64,000 nucleotides of DNA from Panacagrimonas sp. (GTDB lineage Bacteria > Pseudomonadota > Gammaproteobacteria > Nevskiales > Nevskiaceae). Position 1 is the stretch's first letter. Every line of letters begins with the position of its first letter. Shown here piece by piece: positions 16,371-28,876 of the stretch. The stretch lies in contig NZ_JAJFBP010000019.1 in assembly GCF_020697055.1 (NCBI RefSeq), forward strand, positions 1-64,000. The letters are read 5' to 3'. A model generated the notes under the pieces. That model was given only the letters and a program-made list of their open reading frames with translations. It did not search any database and was not told where the DNA came from. The translations under genes were made by a program, and so were the position numbers.

Positions 16371-17969
16371 TCACGTCCCCGGCCCGAGGAACAGCTCGTA
16401 CGCCGGGTTGTCGGTTTCCTCGAAATACGGATAGCCCAGCGCGTCGAGCGAGCGTTTGAACTCCGCGCGCTGCTTGGCCGGCACCTGCAGACCGCACAAC
16501 ACGCGACCGTAGGCCGCGCCGTGGTTGCGGTAATGGAACAGTGAGATGTTCCAGCGCCCGCCGATCGCGTTGAGAAAGTCGACCAGCGCGCCCGGTCGCT
16601 CCGGAAACTCGAACCTGTAGAGGTGCTCGTTGGCCAGTCCCGGCACGCGCCCGCCGACCATGAAGCGCACGTGCATCTTGGCCATCTCGTTGCCGGACAT
16701 GTCGACCACGGCGAACCCGTGGCTGCGCAGGTTGGCGATGATCGACTCGCGCTCGACGTGCCCTTCGGCCAGCTTGATGCCGGCGAACACGTGCGCGGCC
16801 GACTCGGACGAATAGCGGTAGTTGAACTCGGTGATGACGCGGCGACCGATCTGGCGCAGGAACTTCCGGAAACTGCCGGGCTGCTCGGGGATCGTGACCG
16901 CGAGCAGGCCCTCGGCCTCGTCGCCCAGTTCGGCGCGCTCGGCGATGTGGCGCAGGCGGTCGAAGTTCACGTTGGCGCCCGACACGATCGCGCACAGCGT
17001 CTTGCCGCTGGCGCCGTTCTCGATCACCCAGCGCTTGACGCCCGCGACCGCGAGCGCACCGGCCGGCTCCGGCACCGCGCGCTGCTCGTGGAACACGTCG
17101 CGGATGGCCGCGCAGATCTCGTCGATCGACACGCGCATCCAGCCATCGACCAGTTCGCGCGCGACGCGATACGTCTCCTTGCCCGCCTGCTTGACCGCCA
17201 CGCCGTCGGCGAACAGGCCCACCTGCGGCAGTTTCACGCGACGTCCCGCGTCGAGCGCGCTGGCCATGCAGTCCGAATCGTCGGGCTCGACCGAGATCAC
17301 CTTGGTGTGCGGACTGACGTGCTTGACCCAGGCCGCGATGCCGGCCAGCAGGCCGCCACCGCCGGTGCAGACGAACACGGCATCGAGCGTCGCGAGGTCC
17401 AGCGCGGCCATCTGCGAAAAAATCTCGCGCGCGATGGTGCCCTGCCCGGCGATGACCTCTGGATCGTCGTAGGGATGGATCAGCGTCATGCCGCGTTCGG
17501 CGGCGAGCTCCTCGGCGTGGGCCTGCGCGTCGTCGTAGGCGTCGCCGTGCAGGATCGCCTTGCCACCCAGCGCGCGCACCGACTCGACCTTGATCGTCGG
17601 CGTGGTGCGCGGCATGACGATCCACGCGGGAATGCCGAGCGTGCGTCCGGCAAGCGCCACGCCCTGGGCATGGTTTCCGGCCGAGGCGCAGATCACGCCG
17701 CGCGCGCGCGTCGAGGCGTCGAGCCCGGCGATCTTGTTGTAGGCGCCGCGCAGCTTGAACGAGTGCACCGGCTGCAGGTCCTCGCGCTTGAGCAGCACGG
17801 TATTGCCCAGACGGGCCGACATGCGCGGCGCCGGCAGCAGCGGCGTCACCTGCGCCACGGCGTAGATTCGTTCTGCGGCCTGCTCGATGCGACGTGCGTA
17901 ACGCGTGGCAATCGGCGAGACGGGCGCGGACGCACCGCGGCGGGTGGATTTGCGGGAGGGGGACTTCAC
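16371..17969 (-). CDS. ilvA: threonine ammonia-lyase, biosynthetic
   Basis: About 532 residues from GTG 17969. Another in-frame GTG at 18038 would extend into the likely proC promoter and adds no conserved residues. The catalytic PLP fold contains the lysine in VHSFKLRGAYNK, the ASAGNHAQGVA loop and the glycine-rich VFVCTGGGGLLAG phosphate loop. Two ACT-like regulatory regions follow (from about GLLAVTIPEQPGSFRKFL and from YRFEFPERPGALVDFL), so this is the long, isoleucine-inhibited form that starts isoleucine synthesis from threonine. No ilv operon partner lies here. Confidence 0.94.
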   Translation of the reverse strand: MKSPSRKSTRRGASAPVSPIATRYARRIEQAAERIYAVAQVTPLLPAPRMSARLGNTVLLKREDLQPVHSFKLRGAYNKIAGLDASTRARGVICASAGNHAQGVALAGRTLGIPAWIVMPRTTPTIKVESVRALGGKAILHGDAYDDAQAHAEELAAERGMTLIHPYDDPEVIAGQGTIAREIFSQMAALDLATLDAVFVCTGGGGLLAGIAAWVKHVSPHTKVISVEPDDSDCMASALDAGRRVKLPQVGLFADGVAVKQAGKETYRVARELVDGWMRVSIDEICAAIRDVFHEQRAVPEPAGALAVAGVKRWVIENGASGKTLCAIVSGANVNFDRLRHIAERAELGDEAEGLLAVTIPEQPGSFRKFLRQIGRRVITEFNYRYSSESAAHVFAGIKLAEGHVERESIIANLRSHGFAVVDMSGNEMAKMHVRFMVGGRVPGLANEHLYRFEFPERPGALVDFLNAIGGRWNISLFHYRNHGAAYGRVLCGLQVPAKQRAEFKRSLDALGYPYFEETDNPAYELFLGPGT

Positions 17970-17992
17970 GGATCGACCGGACTTCAGGCCGG

Positions 17993-18020
17993 TTTCATGG
18001 GGTTGCGGGGGCCGTATGAT
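17993..18020 (+). promoter_or_regulatory. putative proC promoter
   Basis: TATGAT at 18015-18020, with a weak -35 TTTCAT at 17993-17998 and a 16-base spacer. The predicted transcript start is about 35 bases before the proC ATG. The element lies in the ilvA-proC divergent region. Confidence 0.4.
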
Positions 18021-18061
18021 AGCGGCCCTCCACCGCACCCCCTATTCGAATCCCGCGTCCG

Positions 18062-18883
18062 ATGCCCGAAATCATTGCCTTCGTGGGCGGCGGCAACATG
18101 GCCACCAGCCTGATCGGCGGACTGGTCGCGGCCGGCCATGCGCCGTCGGCGCTGCGCGTCGCCGAACCCGACAGGGACCGCGCCGCGGCGCTGCGCACGC
18201 GTTTCGGCGTGACGGTCGAGGCCGAGGCACGCGCCATCGTCGGTGGTGCCGGCACCGTGGTGCTCGCGGTCAAGCCGCAGCAGATGGGCGAGGCGCTGCG
18301 CGGCCTCGCGCTCGATGCGGGCGCCTGCGTCGTGTCGATCGCTGCAGGCATTCGTCTGGATTTCCTGCGCCAGGCGCTGGGTCCGGACGCGCACTACGTG
18401 CGCAGCATGCCCAACACGCCCGCGCTGTACGGTTGCGGCATCAGCGGCCTGTACGCCGCGCCGCAGACGCCGGCGAGTGCCCGCGATCGCGCCGCACACG
18501 TGCTGCGTGCCGCCGGCGAGACCGTGTGGCTGGAACGGGAATCCGATCTCGACGCCGTCACCGCGGTCTCGGGCTCGGGTCCCGCCTACTTCTTCCTGCT
18601 GGTCGAAGCGATGCGCGACGCCGGCGTGGCGCTGGGCCTGTCGCCGCAGACGGCGGCACGGCTCGCCGCCCGCACCTGCGTGGGTGCCGCGCGCATGGTC
18701 GACGGCGGCACCACCGATGTCGCCGAACTGCGTCAGCAGGTCACGTCCAAGGGCGGCACCACCGAGGCGGCGCTCCAGCATTTCGAAGCCGCCGGACTGC
18801 GCGGCATCGTGCGCGACGCGCTGACCGCGGCGGCGCGGCGGTCGGAAGAACTGGGCGACCAGCTCGCCAAGGCTTCTCGTTGA
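18062..18883 (+). CDS. proC: pyrroline-5-carboxylate reductase
   Basis: 273 residues. Rossmann motif [14 protein letters not shown] at residues 7-20, VKPQQM, the family signature [25 protein letters not shown] (about 172-196, pattern only) and [11 protein letters not shown] near the C-terminus. It reduces pyrroline-5-carboxylate to proline with NAD(P)H in the cytoplasm. It is followed by yggT after 101 bases, a common pairing in proteobacteria (often yggS-proC-yggT); yggS is not present immediately upstream. Confidence 0.95.
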   Translation: MPEIIAFVGGGNMATSLIGGLVAAGHAPSALRVAEPDRDRAAALRTRFGVTVEAEARAIVGGAGTVVLAVKPQQMGEALRGLALDAGACVVSIAAGIRLDFLRQALGPDAHYVRSMPNTPALYGCGISGLYAAPQTPASARDRAAHVLRAAGETVWLERESDLDAVTAVSGSGPAYFFLLVEAMRDAGVALGLSPQTAARLAARTCVGAARMVDGGTTDVAELRQQVTSKGGTTEAALQHFEAAGLRGIVRDALTAAARRSEELGDQLAKASR

Positions 18884-18928
18884 ACCGGGCTTCCGTCACC
18901 CCACCCTGTGCCCCGTCCAGGGTCTCCC

Positions 18929-18953
18929 CCCTCTCCCGCTGCGCGGGAGAGGG
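18929..18953. repeat. intergenic palindromic repeat
   Basis: CCCTCTCCCGC (18929-18939) pairs with GCGGGAGAGGG (18943-18953) around TGC, an 11-base-pair perfect stem between proC and yggT. The type resembles dispersed hairpin repeats in GC-rich proteobacteria. It may attenuate read-through. Confidence 0.6.
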
Positions 18954-18984
18954 ACATACGACTCGCTGCGCGAGATAAGAATTA

Positions 18985-19557
18985 ATGGGCGCCAACGCGA
19001 ACAACGCACTCACCTACCTGGTTTCGACGCTGCTGAACCTGTACCTGTGCGCGGTGATCCTGCGCATCGTGCTGGCCTGGGTGCGCGCCGACTTCTACAA
19101 CCCGGTGTCACAGCTGGTGTGGAAGATCACGCAGCCCGTGCTCGCGCCGTTCCACAAGGCGGTGCCGCGCTGGCGACGGCTCGATACCGCCGCCATGCTC
19201 TACCTGCTGATCCTGGGACTGGTCTACGTCTACGTGACGATGTGGATGTTCGGCATCGGTCTGTCGGTGCTGTCCGCCGCGTTCTACGCGGCGCTCAAGA
19301 TCATCGTGCTGGCCGCCAACCTCTATACCGTCGCGCTGACGTTCCAGGCGATCCTGTCGTGGTTCGGACCGGGCGTGAACAATCCGGCATCGAACATCCT
19401 GTGGAGCATGAACGAGCCGATCCTGCGGCCGATCCGGCGGCTGATTCCGCCGATCGCGGGGCTGGATCTGTCGCCGTTGTTCGCCATCATCCTGATGCAG
19501 GTGCTGGTGATGCTGGTGCCGCTGCCCAACATATTCCGCGTGGGCATTCTCGGCTGA
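18985..19557 (+). CDS. yggT: YggT family membrane protein
   Basis: 190 residues with two YGGT domains in tandem, each with two membrane helices and the conserved [25 protein letters not shown]-like block (about residues 25-49) and, in the second repeat, [37 protein letters not shown] (about 125-160). The family affects osmotic shock resistance and is linked to division and photosystem biogenesis in other bacteria; the molecular role is open. Its stop shares one base with the metX start (TGATG). Confidence 0.92.
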   Translation: MGANANNALTYLVSTLLNLYLCAVILRIVLAWVRADFYNPVSQLVWKITQPVLAPFHKAVPRWRRLDTAAMLYLLILGLVYVYVTMWMFGIGLSVLSAAFYAALKIIVLAANLYTVALTFQAILSWFGPGVNNPASNILWSMNEPILRPIRRLIPPIAGLDLSPLFAIILMQVLVMLVPLPNIFRVGILG

Positions 19558-20732
19558 TGAACGACACGCCTGCCGCGCCGGCGACGATCGTTGTCGCGAC
19601 GGACTCCGTCGGCGTCGTCGAACCGCGCCGCATCGCCATCGAGCAGCCGCTCAAACTCGACTGCGGACGCACGTTGCCGCGCTTCGACCTGATGCTGGAG
19701 ACCTACGGCACGCTCAACGCCGATGCATCCAACGCGATCCTCGTGTGCCACGCGCTGTCGGGCGACCACCATGCGGCCGGCGTGCACGCGACCGACGATC
19801 GCAAGCCGGGCTGGTGGGACAACTGCATCGGACCGGGCAAGCCGATCGACACGCGGCGCTTCCACGTGGTGAGTCTCAACAATCTGGGCGGCTGCCGCGG
19901 CTCGACCGGTCCCAACACGTTCAACCCGGACACCGGCCGACAGTGGGGCCCCGACTTTCCGCTGCTCACCGTGCGCGACTGGGTCCGCTGCCAGGCGCTG
20001 CTCGCCGACGCGCTCGGGATTCGCCGTTGGGCGGCGGTGATCGGCGGCTCGCTCGGCGGCATGCAGGTGATGCAGTGGGCCATCGATCTTCCCGATCGCA
20101 TCCGCAACGCCTGCGTGATCGCCGCCGCGCCCAAGCTCTCGGCGCAGAACATCGCGTTCAACGAGATCGCGCGCCAGGCGATCCTGTCGGATCCGGAGTT
20201 CCACGGCGGACGCTTCTACGAGCACGATGTCGTGCCCTCGCGCGGCCTCAAGCTCGCGCGCATGCTCGGCCACATCACCTACCTGTCCGACGCGGCGATG
20301 CGCAGCCGGTTCGGCTCGGAGCTCAAGCTCGCGGCGCCCTCGTTCAACTTCGACGTGGAGTTCGAGGTCGAAAGCTACCTGCGCCACCAGGGCCAGAGCT
20401 TCGTCGACCGCTTCGACGCCAACACCTATCTGCTGATGACCAAGGCGCTGGACTATTTCGATCCGGCACGCGACTACGGCGACTCGCTTGCACGCGCGTT
20501 CCGCCAGGCGCAGGCGCGCTTCCTGGTGATCGCGTTTTCGAGCGACTGGCGTTTCTCGCCGGCGCGGTCGCGCGAAATCGTGAAATCGCTGGTCGAGGCC
20601 GATCGTGACGTCAGCTACGCCCTGATCGAATCCCAGCTGGGTCACGACGACTTTCTGATGCCGATCCCGGCCTACCACGACGTGCTCGGCCGCTACCTGT
20701 CGCGCGTCGCCGACGAAGTGGAGCGCGCATGA
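19557..20732 (+). CDS. metX: homoserine O-acyltransferase (MetX)
   Basis: 391 residues in the alpha/beta-hydrolase fold. The nucleophile serine sits in GGSLGGMQ (about residue 165). The oxyanion region is [17 protein letters not shown], and the catalytic Asp and His lie in [11 protein letters not shown] and LGHDDFLMP. The block [15 protein letters not shown] and the [14 protein letters not shown] segment are typical of MetX. It activates homoserine for methionine synthesis. Whether the donor is acetyl- or succinyl-CoA cannot be settled by eye; MetX proteins of related gammaproteobacteria paired with metW include succinyltransferases. Its stop overlaps metW in ATGA. Confidence 0.92.
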   Translation: MNDTPAAPATIVVATDSVGVVEPRRIAIEQPLKLDCGRTLPRFDLMLETYGTLNADASNAILVCHALSGDHHAAGVHATDDRKPGWWDNCIGPGKPIDTRRFHVVSLNNLGGCRGSTGPNTFNPDTGRQWGPDFPLLTVRDWVRCQALLADALGIRRWAAVIGGSLGGMQVMQWAIDLPDRIRNACVIAAAPKLSAQNIAFNEIARQAILSDPEFHGGRFYEHDVVPSRGLKLARMLGHITYLSDAAMRSRFGSELKLAAPSFNFDVEFEVESYLRHQGQSFVDRFDANTYLLMTKALDYFDPARDYGDSLARAFRQAQARFLVIAFSSDWRFSPARSREIVKSLVEADRDVSYALIESQLGHDDFLMPIPAYHDVLGRYLSRVADEVERA

Positions 20733-21349
20733 CACCGCCCTCCCCGCTCATCGACGGCGCCCTGCGTCCGGATCTCGCGGTGATCAGCGAGTGGATCGAA
20801 CCGCACAGCCGCATCCTCGACCTCGGCTGCGGCGACGGCACCCTGCTCGACCATCTCGCGCGCACGCGCGACGTGCGCGGCTACGGTCTGGAGATCGATC
20901 CCGCCAAGCTCAGCGCCTGCGTGGCGCGCGGCGTCAACGCGATCCAGGCCGACGTCGACGACGGCCTTCGGGACTTCGGCACCGACTCCTTCGATTACGT
21001 TGTGCTGACGCAGACGCTGCAGGCGCTGGCGCGGCCGGACCTCGCGCTGACCGAGATCCTGCGCGTCGGCCGCAAGGCGATCGTGACGTTTCCCAACTTC
21101 GGCCACTGGCGCGTGCGCCTGCAGCTGATGGCGGGCCGCATGCCGTTGACGCCTTCGCTGCCGGACGAGTGGTACGACACGCCCAACATCCACCTGTGCA
21201 CCGTCGACGATTTCGAAGCGCTGTGCGAATCGCGACGCTGGACCCGCCTGCGCCGCAGCCTGCTCGACAGCGCGCTGCGACAGGGCAAGCGCATCACCGC
21301 GTGGCCGAATCTGTTCGCGGAGGTTGCGCTATATCTGCTCGAGGACTGA
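20729..21349 (+). CDS. metW: methionine biosynthesis protein MetW
   Basis: 206 residues of a small class I methyltransferase fold with SAM motif [16 protein letters not shown] (about residues 27-42), [18 protein letters not shown] and [14 protein letters not shown]. MetW is almost always encoded directly after metX and is needed for MetX activity in several bacteria, probably as a partner subunit. The ATG lies inside the metX stop (ATGA), so expression is coupled. Confidence 0.94.
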   Translation: MTPPSPLIDGALRPDLAVISEWIEPHSRILDLGCGDGTLLDHLARTRDVRGYGLEIDPAKLSACVARGVNAIQADVDDGLRDFGTDSFDYVVLTQTLQALARPDLALTEILRVGRKAIVTFPNFGHWRVRLQLMAGRMPLTPSLPDEWYDTPNIHLCTVDDFEALCESRRWTRLRRSLLDSALRQGKRITAWPNLFAEVALYLLED

Positions 21350-21351
21350 GC

Positions 21352-21496
21352 CGGGGATTTCAAGGCGTGCCAGTGGCACGCCTTGCCCGGCGAAGGCTCG
21401 GGGCTGGGGCCCCGAGCACGCGTAGCGACGGGGATTTCAAGGCGTGCCAGTGGCACGCCTTGCCCGGCGAAGGCTCGGGGCTGGGGCCCCGAGCAC
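21352..21496. repeat. tandem duplication of a 68-base double-hairpin element
   Basis: 21352-21419 and 21429-21496 are identical 68-base copies with a 77-base period. Each copy holds two perfect hairpins: AAGGCGTGCC/GGCACGCCTT around AGT, and GCTCGGGGC/GCCCCGAGC around TGGG. The array starts three bases after the metW stop and ends 9 bases before the end of the convergent GGDEF gene. It may act as a two-way terminator and is a likely dispersed intergenic repeat. Confidence 0.85.
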
Positions 21497-21504
21497 CTAG
21501 CGGT

Positions 21505-22575
21505 TCAGCTGGACCGCGCCGCGACCGTCACCCGGTTCTTCCCCGTGCGCTTGGACTCGTACATCGCCGCGTCGGCGATCCGGATCAGGTCCTCCATCCG
21601 CTCCTCGTGCGACGGGCTCGGCGTGACCGCCGGATCGTACTCGGCGAACAGCGCGATGCCGATGCTGGCTCCAACCTGCACCTGCACCCGCCCGTCCTCC
21701 AGGTCCAGTTCGAACGGCTGACGCAGCAGATCGCACAGCTTCTGGCCGAGCCGCTGGGCTTCGCCGTCCGGCGCACCGTCCATGATGATGGCGAACTCGT
21801 CGCCGCCGAGTCGGGCACAGGTGTCCGACTTGCGCACGCCGTGCTCCAGGGAGGACGCGATCTTCTTGAGCGCCAGGTCGCCCGCCAGATGTCCGTAGCG
21901 ATCGTTGATCGGCTTGAAGCCGTCGAGATCGATGTAGAGCAGCGCCAGGCGATCGTGGCGACGCTCGGATCGCGCCACGGCCTGCGACAGTCGATCCATG
22001 AACAGCAGGCGATTGGGCAGTCCGGTCAGCGCGTCGTGGCCGGCCTGGTGTCGCGCCAGTTCCTCGAGACGCTTGCGTTCGGCAACCTCGCGTTCGAGCT
22101 CGGCGTTGCGTTGGCCGAGCACGTCGAGCAGGTCGCGCATCATGCGCTTGCCGTTGTAGAGCTCCAGGAACACGCGGACCTTCGACAACAGCACGACATC
22201 GTTCACCGGCTTGGCGATGTAATCGACCGCGCCGTGCTTGTAGCCCTTCAGCCGATTGAGGTCATCGCCGTAGGCGGCGGTGACGAAGATGATCGGGGTG
22301 TCACGTGTGCGGGTCTCTTCGGACAACAGCGCCGCGACCTCGAATCCGTCGATGTCGGGCATCTGCACGTCGAGCAGGATCAACGCGAACTCGTGGTCGA
22401 GACAGGCGGCCAGCGCCTCGTTGCCCGACGCCGCTTCGATCACGCGCGCGCCGGAGTTGCGCAGGAGTCGGCGCATCGCGACCAGATTGGCCGGGGTGTC
22501 GTCGACCACCAGGATCTTGGGCAGTTCGGCCAGATCGGGCAGCGTCGCCGCCGGTGCGACGTTCTCGCCATTCAT
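21505..22575 (-). CDS. response regulator with GGDEF (diguanylate cyclase) domain
   Basis: 356 residues from ATG 22575. N-terminal receiver domain with acidic pair D25-D26, phospho-acceptor D69 (LLDVQMPD), T99 and K122 (AKP). A short helical linker (about 145-175) leads to the GGDEF domain with an intact GGDEF at 257-261 and an RxxD inhibitory site at R248-D251. It should make c-di-GMP upon phosphorylation, with product feedback. The start overlaps the CheB stop (ATGA). As the last gene of the cluster it is the likely output of the hybrid kinase. Confidence 0.93.
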   Translation of the reverse strand: MNGENVAPAATLPDLAELPKILVVDDTPANLVAMRRLLRNSGARVIEAASGNEALAACLDHEFALILLDVQMPDIDGFEVAALLSEETRTRDTPIIFVTAAYGDDLNRLKGYKHGAVDYIAKPVNDVVLLSKVRVFLELYNGKRMMRDLLDVLGQRNAELEREVAERKRLEELARHQAGHDALTGLPNRLLFMDRLSQAVARSERRHDRLALLYIDLDGFKPINDRYGHLAGDLALKKIASSLEHGVRKSDTCARLGGDEFAIIMDGAPDGEAQRLGQKLCDLLRQPFELDLEDGRVQVQVGASIGIALFAEYDPAVTPSPSHEERMEDLIRIADAAMYESKRTGKNRVTVAARSS

Positions 22576-23147
22576 CGGCACAACAACCGGTTCAGCAACG
22601 GACCGATCTCCTGCAAGGACAGGACGTGGTCGGCGCCCGCGCGTCGCAGCGTGGCCTCCGGCATCTCGCGCATCTCGGCTTCCTCCGGTTTCTGGACGAC
22701 GGCCAGTCCCCTTCGACTGCGGATCGCCGCCATTCCGGCGGCGCCATCCTCGTTGGCACCGGTGAGTACGATCCCGATCAATCCGCCTCGCCAGACATCG
22801 GCGGCAGATGTGAACAGAACATCGGCGGAAGGTCTCACATGGCAGACCTTCTCGTCCATGCTCAGCGCAGCGCGCGGACCTGGCTCCACCAGCAGGTGAT
22901 AACCGGGCGGCGCAAGGTACGCGCATCCATTCACGAGCGGCTGCCGCGACTCGGCTTCGACGACCGGAATGGCACTGCCGGCGGCCAGCACGTCGCACAG
23001 CGCCTGGGCGTTCTCCGACGCGGTGTGCTGCACGATCACCACCGGCGCGGCGATGCGCGGATCGACCGCACGAAGCACGGCGCGCAAGGCTTCTATTCCG
23101 CCGGTCGAGGCGGCGATGACCACGGCCTCGTAGCGCCTACGGCGCAC
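22572..23147 (-). CDS. stand-alone CheB-type methylesterase domain protein
   Basis: 191 residues from a GTG start, made only of the CheB esterase domain; the usual N-terminal receiver is absent. The catalytic triad is visible: serine in AASTGGIEAL (about residue 14), histidine in VIVQHTASE (about 41) and aspartate in VLTGANEDGAAGM (about 134). It overlaps cheR by 11 bases and the GGDEF gene by 4. No chemoreceptor is encoded nearby, so its target glutamyl esters may lie on a non-classical partner or distant receptors. Confidence 0.9.
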   Translation of the reverse strand: MRRRRYEAVVIAASTGGIEALRAVLRAVDPRIAAPVVIVQHTASENAQALCDVLAAGSAIPVVEAESRQPLVNGCAYLAPPGYHLLVEPGPRAALSMDEKVCHVRPSADVLFTSAADVWRGGLIGIVLTGANEDGAAGMAAIRSRRGLAVVQKPEEAEMREMPEATLRRAGADHVLSLQEIGPLLNRLLCR

Positions 23148-23970
23148 GTATCACGCGCCGATAGATCGGACTGCCGGGCGCCAGACGCTCGAAGTCCTGG
23201 TCGACCGCGGTGTACGCGAGCGACTCCTTGCTGCCCAGGCACAGGAAGCCGCCGTGCACCAGGCTGTCGCGGAACAGGCGCAGCGCGCGATCCTGCAATT
23301 CGTCGCCGAAGTAGATGAGCACGTTGCGGCACACGATCAGCTGCATCTCGCCGAACACGCCGTCGCTCACCAGGTTGTGGTTGGCGAACGTCACGCGCCG
23401 ACGCAGCGACTCGTCGAGCTTGATGCGCTGGTAGCGCGCGATGAACCAGTCCGACAGCGAACCGGTGCCGCCGGCCTTCAGGTAGTTGTCGGAATAGGTT
23501 CGGGCGTCGTGCAGCGGGTAGATGCCCTCCTCGGCCCGCGTCAGCGCCTCGTCGCTGAAATCGGTCGCGAAGATGTGCGCGCGGTCGTACAAGCCGCACT
23601 CGCGCAGCACGATCGCCAGCGAATACACCTCTTCGCCGTGCGCGCACCCGGCCTGCCACACGTTGATCACCGGCCAGGTCGCGAGCACCGGCATCACCTC
23701 GCTGCGCAGCAGGCCGAAGACGCGCGGGTCGCGGAACATCTCCGACACCGGCACCGACAGGCGCGCGATGACCTCGCGAACGAACCCTTCCTCGTGCAGC
23801 AGGCGCTCGATGAGCTGCGTCAGCGAGCCGGCCCCGACCGCGGCCTGCAAGGCCAGCACGCGACGCTTGAACGACGCCGGTGCATAACCCGAGAAGTCGT
23901 AGCCGTGGCGCATGCGCAGCGCTTCCCGGAACAGCGTGATCTCGACGTCCTGAAGGTCCGAAGGATGCAT
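23137..23970 (-). CDS. CheR-type protein-glutamate methyltransferase
   Basis: 277 residues with an N-terminal all-alpha CheR domain (GYDFSGYAPASFKRRVLAL, about residues 19-37) and a SAM-binding domain with WQAGCAHGEEVYSLAI (about 107-122), IFATDFSDEALTRAEEGIY, and CRNVLIYFGDELQDRALRLF. Lys/Arg in the first helix and RNVLIYF are typical. It should methylate receptor-like glutamates with SAM. It sits 12 bases after the hybrid kinase gene and is coupled to the CheB-domain gene. Confidence 0.92.
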   Translation of the reverse strand: MHPSDLQDVEITLFREALRMRHGYDFSGYAPASFKRRVLALQAAVGAGSLTQLIERLLHEEGFVREVIARLSVPVSEMFRDPRVFGLLRSEVMPVLATWPVINVWQAGCAHGEEVYSLAIVLRECGLYDRAHIFATDFSDEALTRAEEGIYPLHDARTYSDNYLKAGGTGSLSDWFIARYQRIKLDESLRRRVTFANHNLVSDGVFGEMQLIVCRNVLIYFGDELQDRALRLFRDSLVHGGFLCLGSKESLAYTAVDQDFERLAPGSPIYRRVIRAP

Positions 23971-23982
23971 GGGCCGCCTGCG

Positions 23983-27575
<3,593 letters not shown>

Positions 27576-27579
<4 letters not shown>

Positions 27580-28019
27580 ACGCCCCTGCCTTCGACGGCA
27601 CCCAGCTTGGCGCGGATGTAGTCCGCGTGGGAGACGTACAACAGGTCGGCGACCTTGCGCAGCAGGTGTTCCTCGTGCGGATCGACGCGGCCGTCGGCCG
27701 CGGCGACCTTCCACATCCACTCCATGAGCGCCCGCTTGTCGTCCGGCGTCAGCTCCGAGTTCAAGCGCGACACCGGCCCATGCAACGAGACGGCCGAAGA
27801 CGCGCTCTCGGTGGCCTGGCTCATCAGCCGCTCCACCTCCGCGTCGTCGAGGCCGGACTGCGTGCGCAGCGCCGCTCGGATCTCGTCGAGTTCGGCCGGC
27901 TGCTTGTCGAAGTCGGCACGCGCGCATTCGAGCAGCAGCACCGCGATGGCGACGTCGCGCGGCGGATGCGCCTCGGCCTGCGGCCTATCGAGGTTCGACA
28001 GCCAGCGTTTCCAACTCAT
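27576..28019 (-). CDS. TerB-like (tellurite-resistance fold) protein
   Basis: 147 residues, wholly helical. The family-like segment DVAIAVLLLECARADFDKQPAELDEI (residues about 22-47) and MEWMWKVAAADGRVDPHEEHLLRKVADLLYVS (about 98-129) carry the acidic AxADGxxxxxE pattern of TerB/DjlA-N domains, which can bind metal. In this setting it is the first gene of a coupled signalling cluster and its stop overlaps the kinase start, so a regulatory role is more likely than tellurite resistance. Confidence 0.87.
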
Positions 28020-28023
28020 TCGA

Positions 28024-28758
28024 TCAGAACGCGAAGCCGAACCGCAGATTGAACACGTCGCGATCGCCGATGCGCTCGTACTCGGGCGTCAGTCCGATGA
28101 GCGCCGACAGGCGCAGGCCCACGAAGAAGCGCGTGTCGTCGATCTTTTCCTTGTCCAGTCCGAACGCCGAATCGGGCTTTAGCTCGCTCCACACCTGGCC
28201 GACGCCCGCGTACGGCGTCAGCGGTCCGAATCCCTTCGAGATCGCGATCTCGATGCCGTAGGAATCGAAGTCGACCTCGTCGACCCCGTCGAGTTTCGAA
28301 TAGCTGCCGCGAAGGCCGATCGCCGGCGTGGCCACGCCTCCTTCGAGCAGCGCGTAGCGGATCTCGGCGCCCAACATCTCGACGTCGGATTCCGGCACCC
28401 ACGCATAGCTCGCGCCGACGTCGATGCCCAGCGGCAGACCCTTCTGCGCCACGACCCCGACCATGCCGATCTCGTCGATGTCCTCGCCGGTGACGCGCTG
28501 CCACGCACCGGCACTCTCGGTCTCGAGATAAGAGGCATATACGCCGATGCCGAATCCGGTCAGGCCCATCGGCTCGGCCGGTGTGAGGGTCTTGGAGTTG
28601 AGAAGCGCCGCGACGTCCTCCGCGACGCTCTCGAAATCCTCCTGCGTCGCACCGGGCTGGATCTCGAAATCGAAGTCCAGTCCCGCATGGGCACCAGGTG
28701 ACAGCATCAGGAGAAAAAGTGCGGCGGCCCCGGTCTTGTGGCGATGAAACGGCTGCAT
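28024..28758 (-). CDS. outer-membrane beta-barrel protein, unassigned
   Basis: 244 residues with a signal peptide ending near SPGAHA-GLDF. The mature part has alternating beta-strand patterns (GLTGFGIGVYASYLET, PLGIDVGASYAWVP, GEIRYALLEG, LTPYAGVGQVW) and ends in LRFGFAF, a terminal Phe typical of BAM substrates. The strong AGGAG ribosome site and TATACT -10 (28800-28805) decide the ATG at 28758; the frame is open further but not protein-like. I do not recognise a named family. Its stop is 4 bases from the TerB-like gene. Confidence 0.75.
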   Translation of the reverse strand: MQPFHRHKTGAAALFLLMLSPGAHAGLDFDFEIQPGATQEDFESVAEDVAALLNSKTLTPAEPMGLTGFGIGVYASYLETESAGAWQRVTGEDIDEIGMVGVVAQKGLPLGIDVGASYAWVPESDVEMLGAEIRYALLEGGVATPAIGLRGSYSKLDGVDEVDFDSYGIEIAISKGFGPLTPYAGVGQVWSELKPDSAFGLDKEKIDDTRFFVGLRLSALIGLTPEYERIGDRDVFNLRFGFAF

Positions 28759-28799
28759 GGTCGGCTCCTGTTCGTTCGAAGGATCGTGGTCGTCGCCAG

Positions 28800-28805
28800 A
28801 GTATA
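28800..28805 (-). promoter_or_regulatory. -10 element for the outer-membrane protein gene
   Basis: TATACT on the minus strand, 42 bases upstream of the ATG, followed by an AGGAG ribosome site. No clear -35. Because the TerB-like gene follows 4 bases after the OMP stop, this promoter may also drive the signalling cluster. Confidence 0.4.
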
Positions 28806-28876
28806 GGAACGCGGTCGAGGCGCGATCGAGGCGCGGGCGCGGGCACGCGGCGTGCAATCCGGACCCGCCGCGCCAC

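Noticed and set aside
21352-21496. CRISPR-like array from the two identical repeats
   Set aside because: Only two copies with a 9-base gap, internal palindromes, no cas genes; it is a tandem duplication of a hairpin element.
27580-27927. Upstream extension of the hybrid kinase frame
   Set aside because: It overlaps the TerB-like gene in another frame and is Arg/Gly/Ala-rich; the TTG at 27579 overlaps the TerB-like stop and precedes the first membrane helix.
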